Below are positions 9,909 through 20,489 of a stretch of 64,000 bases of DNA, in pieces (within the stretch, counting starts at the first letter, position 1; every line of letters begins with the position of its first letter). The translations under genes and the position numbers were made by a program. Under the pieces are notes generated by a model. It made no database searches, had not been told where the DNA came from, and saw only the letters and a program-made list of their open reading frames with translations. This DNA comes from Desertimonas sp963732335 (lineage in GTDB: Bacteria > Actinomycetota > Acidimicrobiia > Acidimicrobiales > Ilumatobacteraceae), in NCBI GenBank assembly GCA_963732335.1, contig CAVSZO010000038.1:1-64000 (forward strand). Reading direction: 5' to 3'.

Positions 9909-11062
9909 CGGCGAGCGCCGGCCGGCGGCGTGACCGCCGACCCACCCACGGCGTCATGCAGTGCCCGGAGGACTCGCCTGGCGCGGCCGTCGTCGTTCTC
10001 CGGCCGCATCTCGGACACCACGAGGGAGAAACCTGCGCGAAGTGATGGCCAGGCACCGTGCGACGAGCCTCCCGCGCCGGTATGGCCGAAGGCGTCGAGC
10101 GCTTGTCCGAGCTCGGACGGGTTGGGGGCCAACTCGAAGCCGACGCCAAAGCGGAGCTGGCGACCGGACAGCGGGTCGTCTCCCGTCGACAATTCGCTGC
10201 GGCCGAGCTCGACGGTGTCCGGTTGAAGGAGGCGCACGGCGCCGATCTTCCCACCCCGGGCGAGGCAGCCGTACAGCGACGCCATCGCCCGGGCGGTGGC
10301 CACGCAGTTTGCGCCAGGCAGCTCGATGGCGAGCATCGCCGGATCCTCCCACCGGAGCGGCAGCGGCGGGTTCCGATACACGAAGCTCAGCCGTCGGATC
10401 GGGTGCGCCGTCGCCGAGGAACGCCGAGAAGGCGAAGTTCGGCGCTTGGCGCAGCTGGGCGACTCGCACGGCGCGCCCGGTGGTGTGCCGATCGAGAGGT
10501 CGAGACCGAGCGGGCCGGCGATCTCGTCGGCGACGAAGTTGCCGATGCTGCGGCCATCGACGCGTCGAACGAGGGCGTCGCACAACCAGCCGTACGTCAG
10601 GGCGTGGTACGTCGCCGTCCCCATAGGGACGATCGGCGCCTGGGCGGCGAGCAGCTCGTGGATCTTCAGCGCATCGCCGAGGTCGTCCGGCGACAGGGGT
10701 GCGACCACGCCAGGCAGGCCGGCGGTGTGGGCGACGACGTCGGCCACCCGCACGCCGGCCTTGCCGTTCACCCCGAACTCCGGCCAGTAGCGAGCAACGG
10801 GAGACTCCAGGTCGAGGAGCCGCCGTTCGATCAGCATCAGCATCGCTACGGCGACGACGCCCTTGGACCCCGACGCCACGACGCACCCGGTGTCACGCTG
10901 CCACGGCCGCCCGTCGTCGGACGCGGTGCCGCGCCAGACGTCGACAACCAACTCCCCGTCGACCACGGCGGCGAGTGCCGCGCCCGGACCATCGGGTTCG
11001 ACGCAGGCCTCGAACACCGCCGCCACGGCTTCGAACCCTGGCAGCGACGTGGCCGTCGGCAC
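9905..11062 (-). CDS. SxxK serine hydrolase/esterase (beta-lactamase class C fold)
   Basis: Member of the EstB/LACTB-like serine hydrolases. The nucleophile motif SGSK lies near residue 70 (VVASGSKGVVAVAM), the second motif region is YHALTYGWLCDALVRRVDG, and the KTG-equivalent is HTG in FGHTGAGGS. It is about 385 residues with no signal peptide, so cytoplasmic. Two compensating shifts near 10480 and 10390 garble about 30 residues in the middle; the alternative frame there reads ARVAQLRQAPNFAFSAFLGD, typical of the family. GTG 11062 follows the ABC gene stop by one base, and the 3' end overlaps the dioxygenase start. In this operon a plausible role is hydrolysis of an acyl-carnitine or related ester after uptake; that is inference from context only. 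Confidence 0.75.
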   Translation of the reverse strand: MPTATSLPGFEAVAAVFEACVEPDGPGAALAAVVDGELVVDVWRGTASDDGRPWQRDTGCVVASGSKGVVAVAMLMLIERRLLDLESPVARYWPEFGVNGKAGVRVADVVAHTAGLPGVVAPLSPDDLGDALKIHELLAAQAPIVPMGTATYHALTYGWLCDALVRRVDGRSIGNFVADEIAGPLGLDLSIGTPPGAPCESPSCAKRRTSPSRRSSATAHPIRRLSFVYRNPPLPLRWEDPAMLAIELPGANCVATARAMASLYGCLARGGKIGAVRLLQPDTVELGRSELSTGDDPLSGRQLRFGVGFELAPNPSELGQALDAFGHTGAGGSSHGAWPSLRAGFSLVVSEMRPENDDGRARRVLRALHDAVGGSAVTPPAGARR

Positions 11063-11063
11063 G

Positions 11064-12839
11064 TCACGAGTACACCGGGACCTGCGGCGTGTCGGTCAGC
11101 AGGCGCCTGGTGTACTCCTGCTGCGGCTCGCTGAGCACCTGCTCGGTCGGACCGAGCTCGACCAGATGACCCTCCGCCATCACCGCCACGCGCCGGGCGA
11201 TCGAGCGGACGAGGGGCAGGTTGTGGGTCACGAACAGCATCGAGAGCCCGAGGTCGCGTTGCAGGTCGGCGAGCAGCTCGACGATCGCCGCTTGCACGAG
11301 GACGTCGAGCGCCGACGTCACCTCGTCGCACACGAGCAGGTCGGGGCGGCTCACCAGGGCCCGGGCGATGGCGACGCGCTGGCGCTCGCCGCCGGAGAGC
11401 TGGTCGGGGTAGCGGTCGCGCATAGGCCGAGGTGAGCGAGACCCGTTCGAGCATCTCCTTCGACCGCCGCCGGCGGCCTCGGCTCGGGACGACGCCGGCG
11501 ATGACCAGCGGCCGGGCGAGCGAGTCGCCGATGAGGCGCCGCGGGTTGAGCGACGAGTACGGGTTCTGGAACACGTACTGGATCTTCATCCGCTGCTCCA
11601 GCGAGCGGTCCCTGGCAGTGCGGCTGAGGACCGTGTCGCCGAGCCGAATCTGCCCGGTCCATTCGTGGTGGAGGCCACCGATCGACCGGGAGAGCGTCGT
11701 CTTGCCCGATCCCGACTCGCCGACGAGGGCGAGGCACTCGCCCTGCTCGACGTGTAGGTTGATGTCGTGCACGACCCTCGTGCCGGTGTACGACGCCGAG
11801 ACGTTGTCGACGACCAAGGCGGCGTCGACGGGTGCCGCGCTCGTGATGATCGACGTCGCGCGTGGCTTCCGCGGGAACGGCACCGACCACGGCTCGACGC
11901 ACCGCACCGTGTGGCCGGCGGCGACCTCGGAGACGGCCGGGAAGGCCGCGGAGCACTCGTCGATGGCGAACTCGCAGCGCAGTGCGAACGTGCAACCGAT
12001 GCGGGCGCCGGCCGGGTGATGGGGCGCGGCCCGCGGAGTCCGACGATCGTCCGGTCGCCGGTGATGTCGGGGGCGGCGGCGATGAGGTGGCGCGAGTAGG
12101 GATGGGCGGGTCGGGCGAAGATCGCCGCCGTCGGGCCCTGCTCGACGATCCGCCCGGCGTACATCACGGCGACGCGATCGGCGAGGTTGGCGACCACCGC
12201 GAGGTCGTGGGTGATGTACAGCGCGGCGACGCCGTGCTGGCGGCACAGGTCGCGCACGGTCGCCAGCACGTGGGTCTGCGTGCTCACGTCGAGGCCGGTC
12301 GTCGGCTCGTCGAGCACGATCACCGCCGGCCGGCAGGCGAAGGCCATCGCCAACCCGACGCGCTGTTGCTGGCCACCGGACAGCTGGTGCGGGTAGCGGC
12401 GAAGGAACTGCGGCGTCGCCGGCAGGAGGACCTCGGCCATGCACTCGCCGACGCGGTCGGCGCCGGGCGTCGTCGGAGCCGCCGAAGTCGTGATGCTCGA
12501 GCACCTCGAGCAGCTGGGTGCCGATGCGCAACGCCGGGTTGAGGGCCGTGCTCGGGTCCTGCGGGACGTAGCTGACGAGGTCGCCGCGGGCCCGGCGCAG
12601 CTGGGCCACGGCGAGACCGAGCATCTCACGGTCGTTGATCGTGATCGACCCGCTGGCGATCGCCACGCCCTTGCGGGCGTAGCCGAGCACGGCCAGCCCG
12701 ACGGTGGTCTTCCCGGAGCCGGATTCGCCGACGAGTCCGAGCACCTCCCCGGCCTCGACTCGAGGAACACCTCGTCGACGATGTCGTGGCCGCCGGCGGT
12801 GGTGTCGACCCGCAGGGCGTCGACGACGAGCGTCGGCAT
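11064..12839 (-). CDS. fused dipeptide-type ABC transporter ATPase (DppD-DppF in one chain), frameshifted
   Basis: Two complete ATPase modules in one protein of about 590 residues. Module 1 has GESGSGKTT, YVPQDPSTALNP, LSGGQQQRV and VIVLDEPTTGLD; an oligopeptide-family cysteine segment (GCTFALRCEFAIDEC) lies between the modules, as in DppD/OppD. Module 2 has GESGSGKTTLSR, FQNPYSSLNPR, LSGGERQRVAIARAL and LLVCDEVTSALD. Shifts lie near 12745, 12460, 12020 and 11430. The ATG at 12839 overlaps the permease stop by one base (TGATG). Fused DppDF proteins are common in Actinomycetota. It should energise the permeases encoded just upstream. Confidence 0.85.
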
Positions 12840-13743
12840 CAGTCCGCCCGCCCGCGGTCGATGCCGGCGGCGGCGCGGGCGATGCCGTCGGTGATCAGGC
12901 CCGTGCCGATCGTCAGCAGGGCGATGGCGAGCGCCGGCAGCAGCGTGCCCCACGGCTGCACCGACAGGGCGCTGCGGTTCTGCTGGACCATCAGCCCCCA
13001 GTCGGCTGCGTTGACCGACGTGGCGAACCCGAGGAAGCCGAGCGAGGCGATGATGAACAGCGAGTAGGTCAGCCGCAGGTTGGCCTCGACGAGCAGCGGC
13101 CCGGAGACGTTCGGGAGCAGTTCGCTGCGCAGGATGCGCAGACGTGACTCACCGAGCGCCTCGGCCGCCGAGATGAAGTCACGCTCCACCACGGGGACCG
13201 CCGCTCCCCTGGTGACTCGGGCGATGCGGGGCATCTGGGTGAAGGCGACGATGAGCACGATCAGCCACGACTTCGGCCCGATCGTCGTCAGCGCGACGAG
13301 CGCGAGGAGCAGCTGCGGGAAGGCGAGGCTGATGTCCATCAGGCGCATCAGGACGTCGTCGACGCGGCCGCGGCTGTAGGCGGCGACGAGGCCGATCGAG
13401 ACGCCGAGCAGCGAGCGCGAGCGCGGTGGACAGGGCGGCGAGCACGAGGATGGTGTCGCCGCCGTACAGGAACCGGGAGACGACGTCCTGGCCGAAGTAG
13501 TCGGTGCCGAGCAGCGTCCCTTCGACGTCGCGGAGCGTTCGGCGTGCCGACGAACTCGGTCTCGCCGTAGGGGGCGAACAGCGGCCCGAGGAAGGCGACG
13601 CCACGAGCACGACGACGAGGATCAGGCCGATGCGGGTCCGCCACAGTCGCAGCGCCCGCCGCGACAGGCCGCGCGGCGACGGGGTGACCTCGCTGAGGTC
13701 GGCGAACGTGGCGGCGGAGCGGCCGATCGGCGACGTCGGTCAT
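12839..13743 (-). CDS. ABC transporter permease, DppC type, frameshifted
   Basis: Second permease of the Dpp-like importer. An N-terminal leader (MTDVADRS) precedes the first membrane helix (VAFLGPLFAPYGETEFVGTP, then GTDYFGQDVVSRFLYGG), as in DppC. The cytoplasmic EAA-type loop FISAAEALGESRLRILRSELLPN is clear, followed by the last membrane helices. Shifts near 13690, 13600, 13540 and 13425 split the N-terminal third; from 13348 to the stop it is continuous. The ATG at 13743 overlaps the DppB end. Confidence 0.8.
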
Positions 13744-14701
13744 CGGCAGCCTCGTCCTCAGCCGCGGCGTCACGAGGATCGTGCCGACGTCGGCGAGCAG
13801 GTTGGTGACGACGTAGATCGCGGCGATGAGCATGGCCAGGAACTGGACCACCGGCAGGTTGGCCTCGCGAGCCGCGTCGACGAGGGCGAGGCCGATGCCC
13901 GTGTAGTTGAACAGCGTCTCGACGAGGACGACACCGCCGACGAGGTAGGCGATGTTGAGGGCGATCACCTGGAACGTCGGGCCGATGGCGTTGGGCAGGG
14001 CGTGGCGCCACAGCACCGTGCGCTCCGGGATCCCCTTCAGCCTGGCCATCTCGACGTAGTCGCTCTCCAGCACCTCGATCGTCGACGCCCGCATGACGCG
14101 AGCCACGTAGGGAACGACGGCCAGCGTCAGCGTGGCGACGGGCAGGACGAGACCCTTCCAGTCCGACCACGGCGGTTCCCCGGGCCGGATCCGCACGGTG
14201 GCGGGAAGGACATGGAACACGTTGGTGGCGAAGAGCACGATCAGCAGCGTCCCGATCACGAAGTCCGGCATCCCGGCGAGGATCAGCGTGCCGGCCGAAC
14301 TGGCGTTGTCGAAGGCCCGGTCGCGGCGCAGCGCGGCATAGGCGCCGATGGCCATCGACAACGGGATCGAGACGAGCGCGGCGACAGCCCATGAGGAACA
14401 GCGAGTTGCCGATGCGGTCGCCGAGGAAGTCCATGATCGGTTGGCCGTTGGAGTACGAGTTGCCCGGGTCGCCGGTGAGCAGCCCGCCGAGCCAGTCGGT
14501 GTACTGCTCGACGGCCGGCTGGTCGAAGCCGAGTTCCGCCCGCTTGGCGGCGAGGCTCTCCTCGGTCGCCTCCCGGCCGAGGATCCGCTGGGCCGGGTCG
14601 CTCGGCAGTGCCTGGGTGAGGGCGAACACGACCACCGACACGACGAACAGCGTCAGCACCCCGAAGGCGACCCGACGGAGAACGAACTTCAGCAGGCCCA
14701 C
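13741..14701 (-). CDS. ABC transporter permease, DppB type, frameshifted
   Basis: First permease of the Dpp-like importer. It begins MGLLKFVLRRVAFGVLTLFVV, the standard DppB opening, followed by the periplasmic loop (LPSDPAQRILG) and conserved transmembrane segments. The EAA loop reads YVEMARLKGIPERTVLWRHALPN. A shift near 14390 breaks the second membrane helix, and another near the C-terminus (LRTRL, about 13760) is needed to use the TGA that overlaps the DppC start as ATGA. Starts 70 bases after the binding-protein stop. Confidence 0.8.
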
Positions 14702-14771
14702 GAGCTCGCCCTCGCGGCATCGACGGTGACCGCTGGTCGACCTACGGTCGCCGGCACAGCGTCGGCGTCGT

Positions 14772-16397
14772 TCAGCTCTCGAGCCAGATGTTCTTGAAGC
14801 CGCGGCCGAAGTGGTCGAGGTTGAGCACGTTCGGGCGGGCTACGAAGCCCTTGACCTGCGCCGTGTGGGCGTCGAGGAGGTTGTTGAAGACGGGGATGAT
14901 GAACCCGCCCTCGTCGTACTCCTGCTGTTGCATCTGCCGGATGATCTCGCAGCGGGCTTCGTCGTCGGTCTCGACCAACGCCTGCCGGTACAGCTCCTCG
15001 AAGTTGCTGCCCTCCGGTGGCCAGTGGGTCTCCGGGTACGTGGCCGTCGGCAGGCTGCCCGGCCTGGACCTGGTTGAGGTACGGCCGCGTGCCCCAGAAG
15101 CTCGTGGCGAACGTGCGCTGGGTGTACTCCTCGCCCCAGTAGGTGCCGCCGTCGAGCACCCTGACGTTCACCGTGACGCCCGCCTCCTCGGCCTGATCGG
15201 CGAAGGCGGCGGCCAGCTCGGGCAGGCCGGCGGTGTCGTCGGGGGCGAACAGGTCGATCGTCAGGCCCTCCTGCCCGGCCTCCGCGAGCAGCTGACGGGC
15301 CTGCTCGATGTCCTGCTCGCGCTGCGGGAAGTCGGCGGGGTAGCACGGATCGAACACGCCGTACATGTCGTTGGCCACGCGGCCGTGACCCGACAGCACG
15401 CGCTGCACCATCTCCTCGCGGTCGACGATGAGACGCATCGCCTGACGGACGCGCGGATCGGTGAACGGTTCCTGGTCGATCGCCATCGTGATCGGCAACC
15501 AGCTGCCGGCCTCCGATTCGAGCACCGCCAGGTTGGAGTCCGACGTCACGGTGGCGACCTGGCCGAACGGCAGGTCGATGATGCGCGTCGACCTGCCCGG
15601 AGCTCAGCGCGTTGACGAGCGCGGCGGCGTCGGCGAAGTCGATGATCTGCACCTCGTCGAGATAGGGCTTCCCGGAGTCCCAGTAGTTGGGGTTCTTCGT
15701 GTGCACGCTCTCGGCGCCGGCGGTGAAGCTCTGCAGCACGAACGGCCCGGTGCCCACCTGCTCGGGGTCCTCACGTGCGTAGTCCACCGGCACGACGGTC
15801 GCCGTGTACTCGGCCAGGCCGTTGAGGAACGTGACGGCCTCCTGCATGAGTTGCACCTCGACCGTGCGGTCGTCGACCTTGGTGAGGCCGGTCGGGTCGA
15901 GCAACGCCGCCAGCGCCGGCGCCAGGGCGAGGTCGGGGTCGAGCCGGCGTTGGAACGAGTAGATCACGTCATCGGCGGTGACCGGCTGGCCGTTGTGGAA
16001 CTCGATGCCCTCCTTCAGCCGGATGACGTAGTTGTCGGCGGCGACCGCCTCGATCTCCTCGGCGACGGCGTGCTCGTAGGAGAGGTTGAACTCCTCGTCG
16101 TAGCCGACGAGCGTCTCCCAGCCGGCGACGAGGCGGGCCTGGTCGGCCTTGGTGACGATGAACTGCCCGTCGACGATGTCGTTGGTGCTCCCGACGATGC
16201 CGACTCGCAGCGTGCCCCCCGTGACCGGGCTGCCCGCGGACCTCGATCCTCGCAGCCGGGAGGGCACCGGTGCCGCCGGCCCGGGCCTGGCCGGCGAGTA
16301 GTGCGGTCATCGCCGCCGCCGAACCTCCCCCGATCAGCAGCTGGCGGCGCGACAGGCGCCCGCCGAAGATGGACTGACGACGATCTCGATGATCCAC
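14772..16397 (-). CDS. Tat-exported family 5 solute-binding protein, frameshifted
   Basis: Extracytoplasmic binding protein of the Dpp-like importer. The N-terminus has a twin-arginine signal (LSRRQLLIGGGSAAAMTALL, residues about 15-34) with an AxA site (AGQARA). The mature part shows SBP5 landmarks: GGTLRVGIVG, the NYVIRLKEGIEFHNGQPVTADDVIYSF region, GTGPFVL, NPNYWDSGKPYLDEV and the C-terminal IIPVFNN stretch. Shifts lie near 16260, 15595, 15065 and 14980. Joined length is about 540 residues, the family norm. Family 5 proteins bind peptides but also nickel, opines and quaternary ammonium compounds, so carnitine, butyrobetaine or an acyl or peptide conjugate is possible; I cannot tell which from sequence. 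Confidence 0.85.
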
Positions 16398-16511
16398 GTC
16401 TCCCCCGTTCGTTCCGCCGCCGGCGCCGTTCGTGACGGGCGACGAGCCGCAGCGTAGTCATCGGACGCCCAGCGGTACAGTCCACCTTCGAGACGATCGG
16501 GGGGACCTTCC
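16398..16511. promoter_or_regulatory. divergent promoter region of the carnitine locus
   Basis: The 114 bases separate the GTG of the binding protein (minus) from the GTG of the BKACE gene (plus), so both operons must start here. For the plus side, TACAGT at about 16472-16477 is a fair -10 box, and a G-run (about 16499-16505) is the ribosome-binding site. On the minus side GGGGGAG sits very close to the GTG at 16397. I see no clear dyad for a regulator, and no regulator gene lies in the locus. Confidence 0.45.
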
Positions 16512-17406
16512 GTGAACTGGAACGCCTTCATCACGTGTGCCGTCACGGGGGCCGGGGAGACCGTCGATCGCAGCCCCCACGTACCCGTCACGCCGGAGCA
16601 GATCGCCGACTCGGCGATCGAGGCTGCCCGTGCGGGAGCCGCGGTCGTGCACATCCACGTCCGCGATCCGGCGACCGGCCGCGGCGCCCGTGACCCGCAG
16701 CTGTACAAGGACGTCGTCGACCGCATCCGTTCGTCGGGTGTCGACGTGGTCCTCAATCTGACGGCCGGGATGGGCGGCGACCTCGTGCTCGGTAGCGCCG
16801 AGGCGCCGCTGCCGTTCTCCGACGACGGGACCGATCTGGCCGGCGCCTCCGAGCGGCTCGCCCACGTCGAGCTGCTGATGCCGGAGATCTGCACGCTCGA
16901 CTGCGGCTCGATGAACTTCGCCTCCGGAGGCGACTACGTGATGGTCAACAGCCCGGCGTGTGCTGCGGGCGATGGCCCAGCGCGTCAAGGAGTTGGGAGT
17001 CCGGCCAGAGCTCGAGGTCTTCGACACCGGCCACCTGCTGCAGGTCAACGAGCTCGTCCGTGAGGGGCTCGTCGACGACCCGGTGATGGTCCAGCTCTGT
17101 ATGGGGATTGCCTACGGCGCGCCCGACGACCCCGGCACCTTCCTGGCACTCGTCAACCAGCTTCCACCCGGCGCCGTGTTCTCCGCTTTCTCGATCAGCC
17201 GGATGCAGCTCCCCTTCGTGGCGATGGCTGTCCTCGCCGGTGGCAACGTCCGCGTCGGTTTGGAGGACAACCTCTACCTCAGCCGGGGGGTGCTCGCCAC
17301 CAACGCCCAACTCGTCGGGCGGGCCGTGGCGATCCTCGAGGCGATGAACGTGAGCGTGATGGGTCCTGCCGCGGTCCGCGACAAGCTTCAGCTCACCAAG
17401 CACTGA
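16512..17406 (+). CDS. cdhC: BKACE enzyme, probable 3-dehydrocarnitine cleavage enzyme (CdhC)
   Basis: Beta-keto acid cleavage enzyme family (DUF849). Predicted reaction: 3-dehydrocarnitine + acetyl-CoA to betainyl-CoA + acetoacetate. The zinc-binding HIHVRD (residues about 46-51) and the later VGLEDNLYL carry the metal and substrate residues of the family; the N-terminus AFITCAVTGAGETVDRSPHVPVTPEQIADSA is diagnostic. One shift near 16955 separates the halves; joined length is about 297 residues, as expected. The gene lies six bases before the carnitine dehydrogenase-thioesterase gene and opposite the butyrobetaine dioxygenase operon. BKACE enzymes vary in substrate, so the call rests on the neighbours. 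Confidence 0.82.
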
Positions 17407-17412
17407 CACGGG

Positions 17413-18933
17413 ATGAGTCCGATCGAGGGGCTCTCGACCGTCGGCCTGCTCGGCGGAGGCGTGATCGGTGGCGGCTGGGCGGCGCGCTTCCTGTTGAACG
17501 GCGTCGACGTGCAGCTGTTCGACCCCGACCCGGATGCGCCGCAGGCGGTCAGTGAGGTGCTGGCGAACGCACGCCGGGCGTACCGGCAGCTCACGACTGC
17601 GGTGCTGCCGCCCGAAGGCACGCTCACGTTCGTGGACTCACCCGCCGAGGCGGCGGCGGGCAGCGACTTCGTCCAAGAGAGCGCCCCTGAGCGGATGCAG
17701 CTGAAGCAGTCTCTGCTCGCCGAGGCCAGCGCCGCGGCGCCGCCCACGGTGGTCTTGGCGTCGTCGACGTCAGGTCTGCTCCCGTCGGTGCTGCAGACGG
17801 GGATGAGCCATCCCGAGCGGCTCGTCGTCGGGCATCCGTTCAACCCGGTCTACCTGCTGCCGCTCGTCGAGGTGGTCGGCGGACGGCTGACCTCGCCAGC
17901 GGTGATCGGGCGCGCCACCGAGGTCTACACCTCCGTCGGCATGCGTCCCTTGCCACTGAACAAGGAGATTGACGGGTTCGTCGCCGACCGCCTCCTCGAG
18001 GCACTGTGGCGCGAGGCCCTCTGGCTCGTCAACGACCAGGTGGCCACCGTCGAGGAGATCGACGATGCCATCCGCCTCGGAGCCGGGCTGCGCTGGAGCT
18101 TCATGGGGACGTTCCTCACCTACCGGATCGCCGGGGGACAGGCCGGAATGCGGCATTTCATGGCCCAGTTCGGCCCGACGCTGGCGTGGCCGTGGAGCAA
18201 GCTGACCGACGTTCCCGAGCTCACCGACGCGTTGCTCGATCGCCTCGTCGAGCAGTCGGACCGGCAGGCGCGAGGTCGTTCGGTGCGTGAGCTCGAAGCG
18301 CTCCGCGACGACTGCCTCGTCGCGGTGATCAAAGGACTGCGCACGGCGGGCGTCGGCGCGGGCGAGGTACTCGATCGACTACGAGCGCGACCTGTTCGAG
18401 CGGGCGGCCGGCGGGCGCGCAGAGCTCGTCGACGGCGAGCCGCTGCGAGTGCACGAGCAGGTGGTGCCGGTCGAGTGGGTGGACTACAACGGACACACCA
18501 ATGACAGCCGTTACGTTCAACTCTCCAGCGCTGGCGTCGACGCGCTTCCTTCGCTTCATCGGAGTCGACGAGAGCTACGTGGCGTCCGGCCGCTCCTACT
18601 ACACGGTCGAGACCCACGTGAACTATCTCGACCAGACCTACGCCGACGACCGCGTGTACGTCGACTTGTTCCTGGTCGCCCACGACGACAAGCGGCTGCA
18701 CGTGTTCACGTCGATGTACCGCCACAGACGACAACGGATCGCCCACCCTCGTCGCCACCGCCGAGCACATGCTGCTCCACGTCGACACGGCCGAAGCGCG
18801 TGCGACACCGGCCGACGATGCAGTGCTGGCGCAGCTCGTCTCGGTCGCGCGGGCACACGCCCGGGTTCCGCGGCCCGAGCAGATCGGTCGCCACGTCGGT
18901 CAGCGACGGGCCGCCCAGAACGAGCGGGGATGA
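17413..18933 (+). CDS. carnitine 3-dehydrogenase fused to a hotdog thioesterase (CdhA-CdhB)
   Basis: N-terminal part (residues about 1-315) is a 3-hydroxyacyl-CoA-dehydrogenase-like NAD enzyme: VGLLGGGVIGGGWAARF is the nucleotide fold, GHPFNPVYLLPLVEVV carries the catalytic histidine region, and EIDGFVADRLLEALWREAL begins the helical domain. It would oxidise L-carnitine to 3-dehydrocarnitine. The C-terminal part (about 350-507) is a 4HBT hotdog thioesterase: VEWVDYNGHTNDSRYV with the catalytic aspartate, then VETHVNYLDQTY. It would release glycine betaine from betainyl-CoA. Shifts near 18368, 18540 and 18725 disturb the linker and the second half. The stop is the TGA at 18931-18933, giving 507 residues, the size of known dehydrogenase-thioesterase fusions. 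Confidence 0.82.
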
Positions 18934-20489
18934 TCAGGTCACGGTGATCGTGGCCGTCATGTTCGGGTGGAAGTTGCAGTGGTAGGCGAACGTGCCGGCC
19001 GTCGTCGAACGTCACCGTCGCTGAGGCGCCCGGGGCGATCTCCCCGGTGTCGAACGACCCATCGTCGGCCGTCGCCGTGTGCGGTGCGGTGTCGTTGTTG
19101 GTGAACGTCACGGTGGTGCCGGCGGCGACCGACAACTCGGCGGGACCGAAGGCGAAGTCCTGGATCGTGACGGACGCGTCCGATGCCGGCGCGCTGGCCG
19201 GAGCGGACGCCGGCGCGGAGGCGGGAGCGGACGCCGGCGCAGAAGCTGGAGCGGACGCCGGCGCGAAGCCGGAGCCGAACCCGGAGGGGCCGGCATCGGT
19301 CCGGTGGTGCCTTCGATTGGGGTGCACTCTGCCGCCGGCGCCGCGGATCCAGCGGTGGTACCGGCGGGCTCACTGCCTGCCGGCACGCTGGCGTCGGTCA
19401 TTGCCCCTTCGAGGCGAACGATGGCGCCGCTGCCGTCGTTGGCGCCGATCGCCGGGGTGGACACGTAGAACGCGCCGTCGGCCCCGATCTCCATGGCGAT
19501 CGGCAACATCAGCCCCTCGTGCACAGGCCTCGAGCAGTGTCCGGTCCGGTTTGACGCACGATGCGACCGCTGCCCGGGGTGAAGAACGGTGGCTCGGTGA
19601 GGTTGCCGGTCGACATCTCCAGGGCGTACAGCGTCCCGTCGGCCCCGACGGCGACATCGACGACCGTGGTCAACCCGGTCCACACGACCTCGACCGTTCC
19701 GTCGGTCCCGACGTGCATCACCTCGGCGGTTCCGTCAGGGAAGGGCACCGTGGTCAACGTGCCGACGAACACACCGCCTGCCGGGTCGAGGGCGATGCGG
19801 GTCGGCACGATGTGCGGGTCGGAGAGATCGACGACCCGGCTGATCGTGCCGTCGGCCGCCACACTGAGGATCTGGCCGCTGTTCGGGTCGTCGACCCACA
19901 ACGTGCCCGACGACGGCTCGACGACGATCGAATAGCCGCCGGCGTCGGGATCGGAGTCCCCAGGAATCGCGGCAACCGGGTTCTCCCGGGTCCACGTGGA
20001 CAGGTCGGCGACCACCTCGGCGGAGCCGTCGTCGAGCATCCGGTAGATGCCGGCTCGGCTGATCGGGGTTGCCGTGGCCCGGCCCGCCACCGTCGACGCC
20101 GATGTACAGGTCACCATCGAGAAGGGCGACGTCCTCGGCGCCGAGCACCTCGCCGGTGGCCGTCATTCCCGAGGGCAGCCCGGTGACGAGCGCCGCCGGG
20201 CATCCGGCATCGTCGATGCCCGCCACGGCCGCGGTCGCCCCGCCTCCGAACGGCCCGATGATGGCGTTCGTCGGGGTGTCCTCGGTGGGCGGAGTCGTGC
20301 CCCCACTGCCGGCCAACGCCACGACGAGGTGGCCGGACTCGTCCCACGTGAACCCCCGCGGATTGGTCAGCGCCGTGGCAACCGGCGTCGGCTCCGGTCC
20401 GGTGCGGCGGCATTCACAGCCGTCGCCCCGACCGCCACAGTGAGCGCGGTGGCTGCAATCACCCCGCGCCGCAGTCGGACGTCGATCAT
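18934..20489 (-). CDS. secreted ScyD/ScyE-type beta-propeller fused to a cupredoxin through a SAPA-repeat linker
   Basis: The start ATG 20489 has GGGGAG upstream and encodes a signal peptide (MIDVRLRRGVIAATALTVAV, then GATAVNAAA). The first 330 or so residues form a ScyD/ScyE-like propeller (LTNPRGFTWDESGHLVVAL, VALLDGDLYIGV, GGVFVGTLTTVPFPDGTAEV, GADGTLYALEMSTGNLTEPP). A Pro/Ala/Ser linker with repeated SAPA units follows, then a blue-copper domain: ASVTIQDFAFGPAELSVAAG, a histidine in TAPHTAT, and the cluster YHCNFHPNM holding Cys, His and Met ligands, ending TATITVT. Shifts near 20400, 20070, 19540, 19300 and 19000 break it. It is convergent with the carnitine operon; the two stop codons abut as TGATCA. 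Likely an exported redox protein; partner unknown. Confidence 0.72.
19200..19271. repeat. three tandem 24-bp repeats coding the SAPA linker
   Basis: Units start at 19200, 19224 and 19248, each beginning GGAGCGGACGCCGGCGC; partial copies flank them. On the minus strand they encode alternating Ser-Ala-Pro-Ala. Copy number may vary between strains by slippage. Confidence 0.8.

Noticed and set aside
19195..19275. CRISPR-like or non-coding tandem repeat
   Set aside because: The 24-bp units are contiguous with no spacers and code for a Ser-Ala-Pro-Ala linker in frame with the flanking domains.
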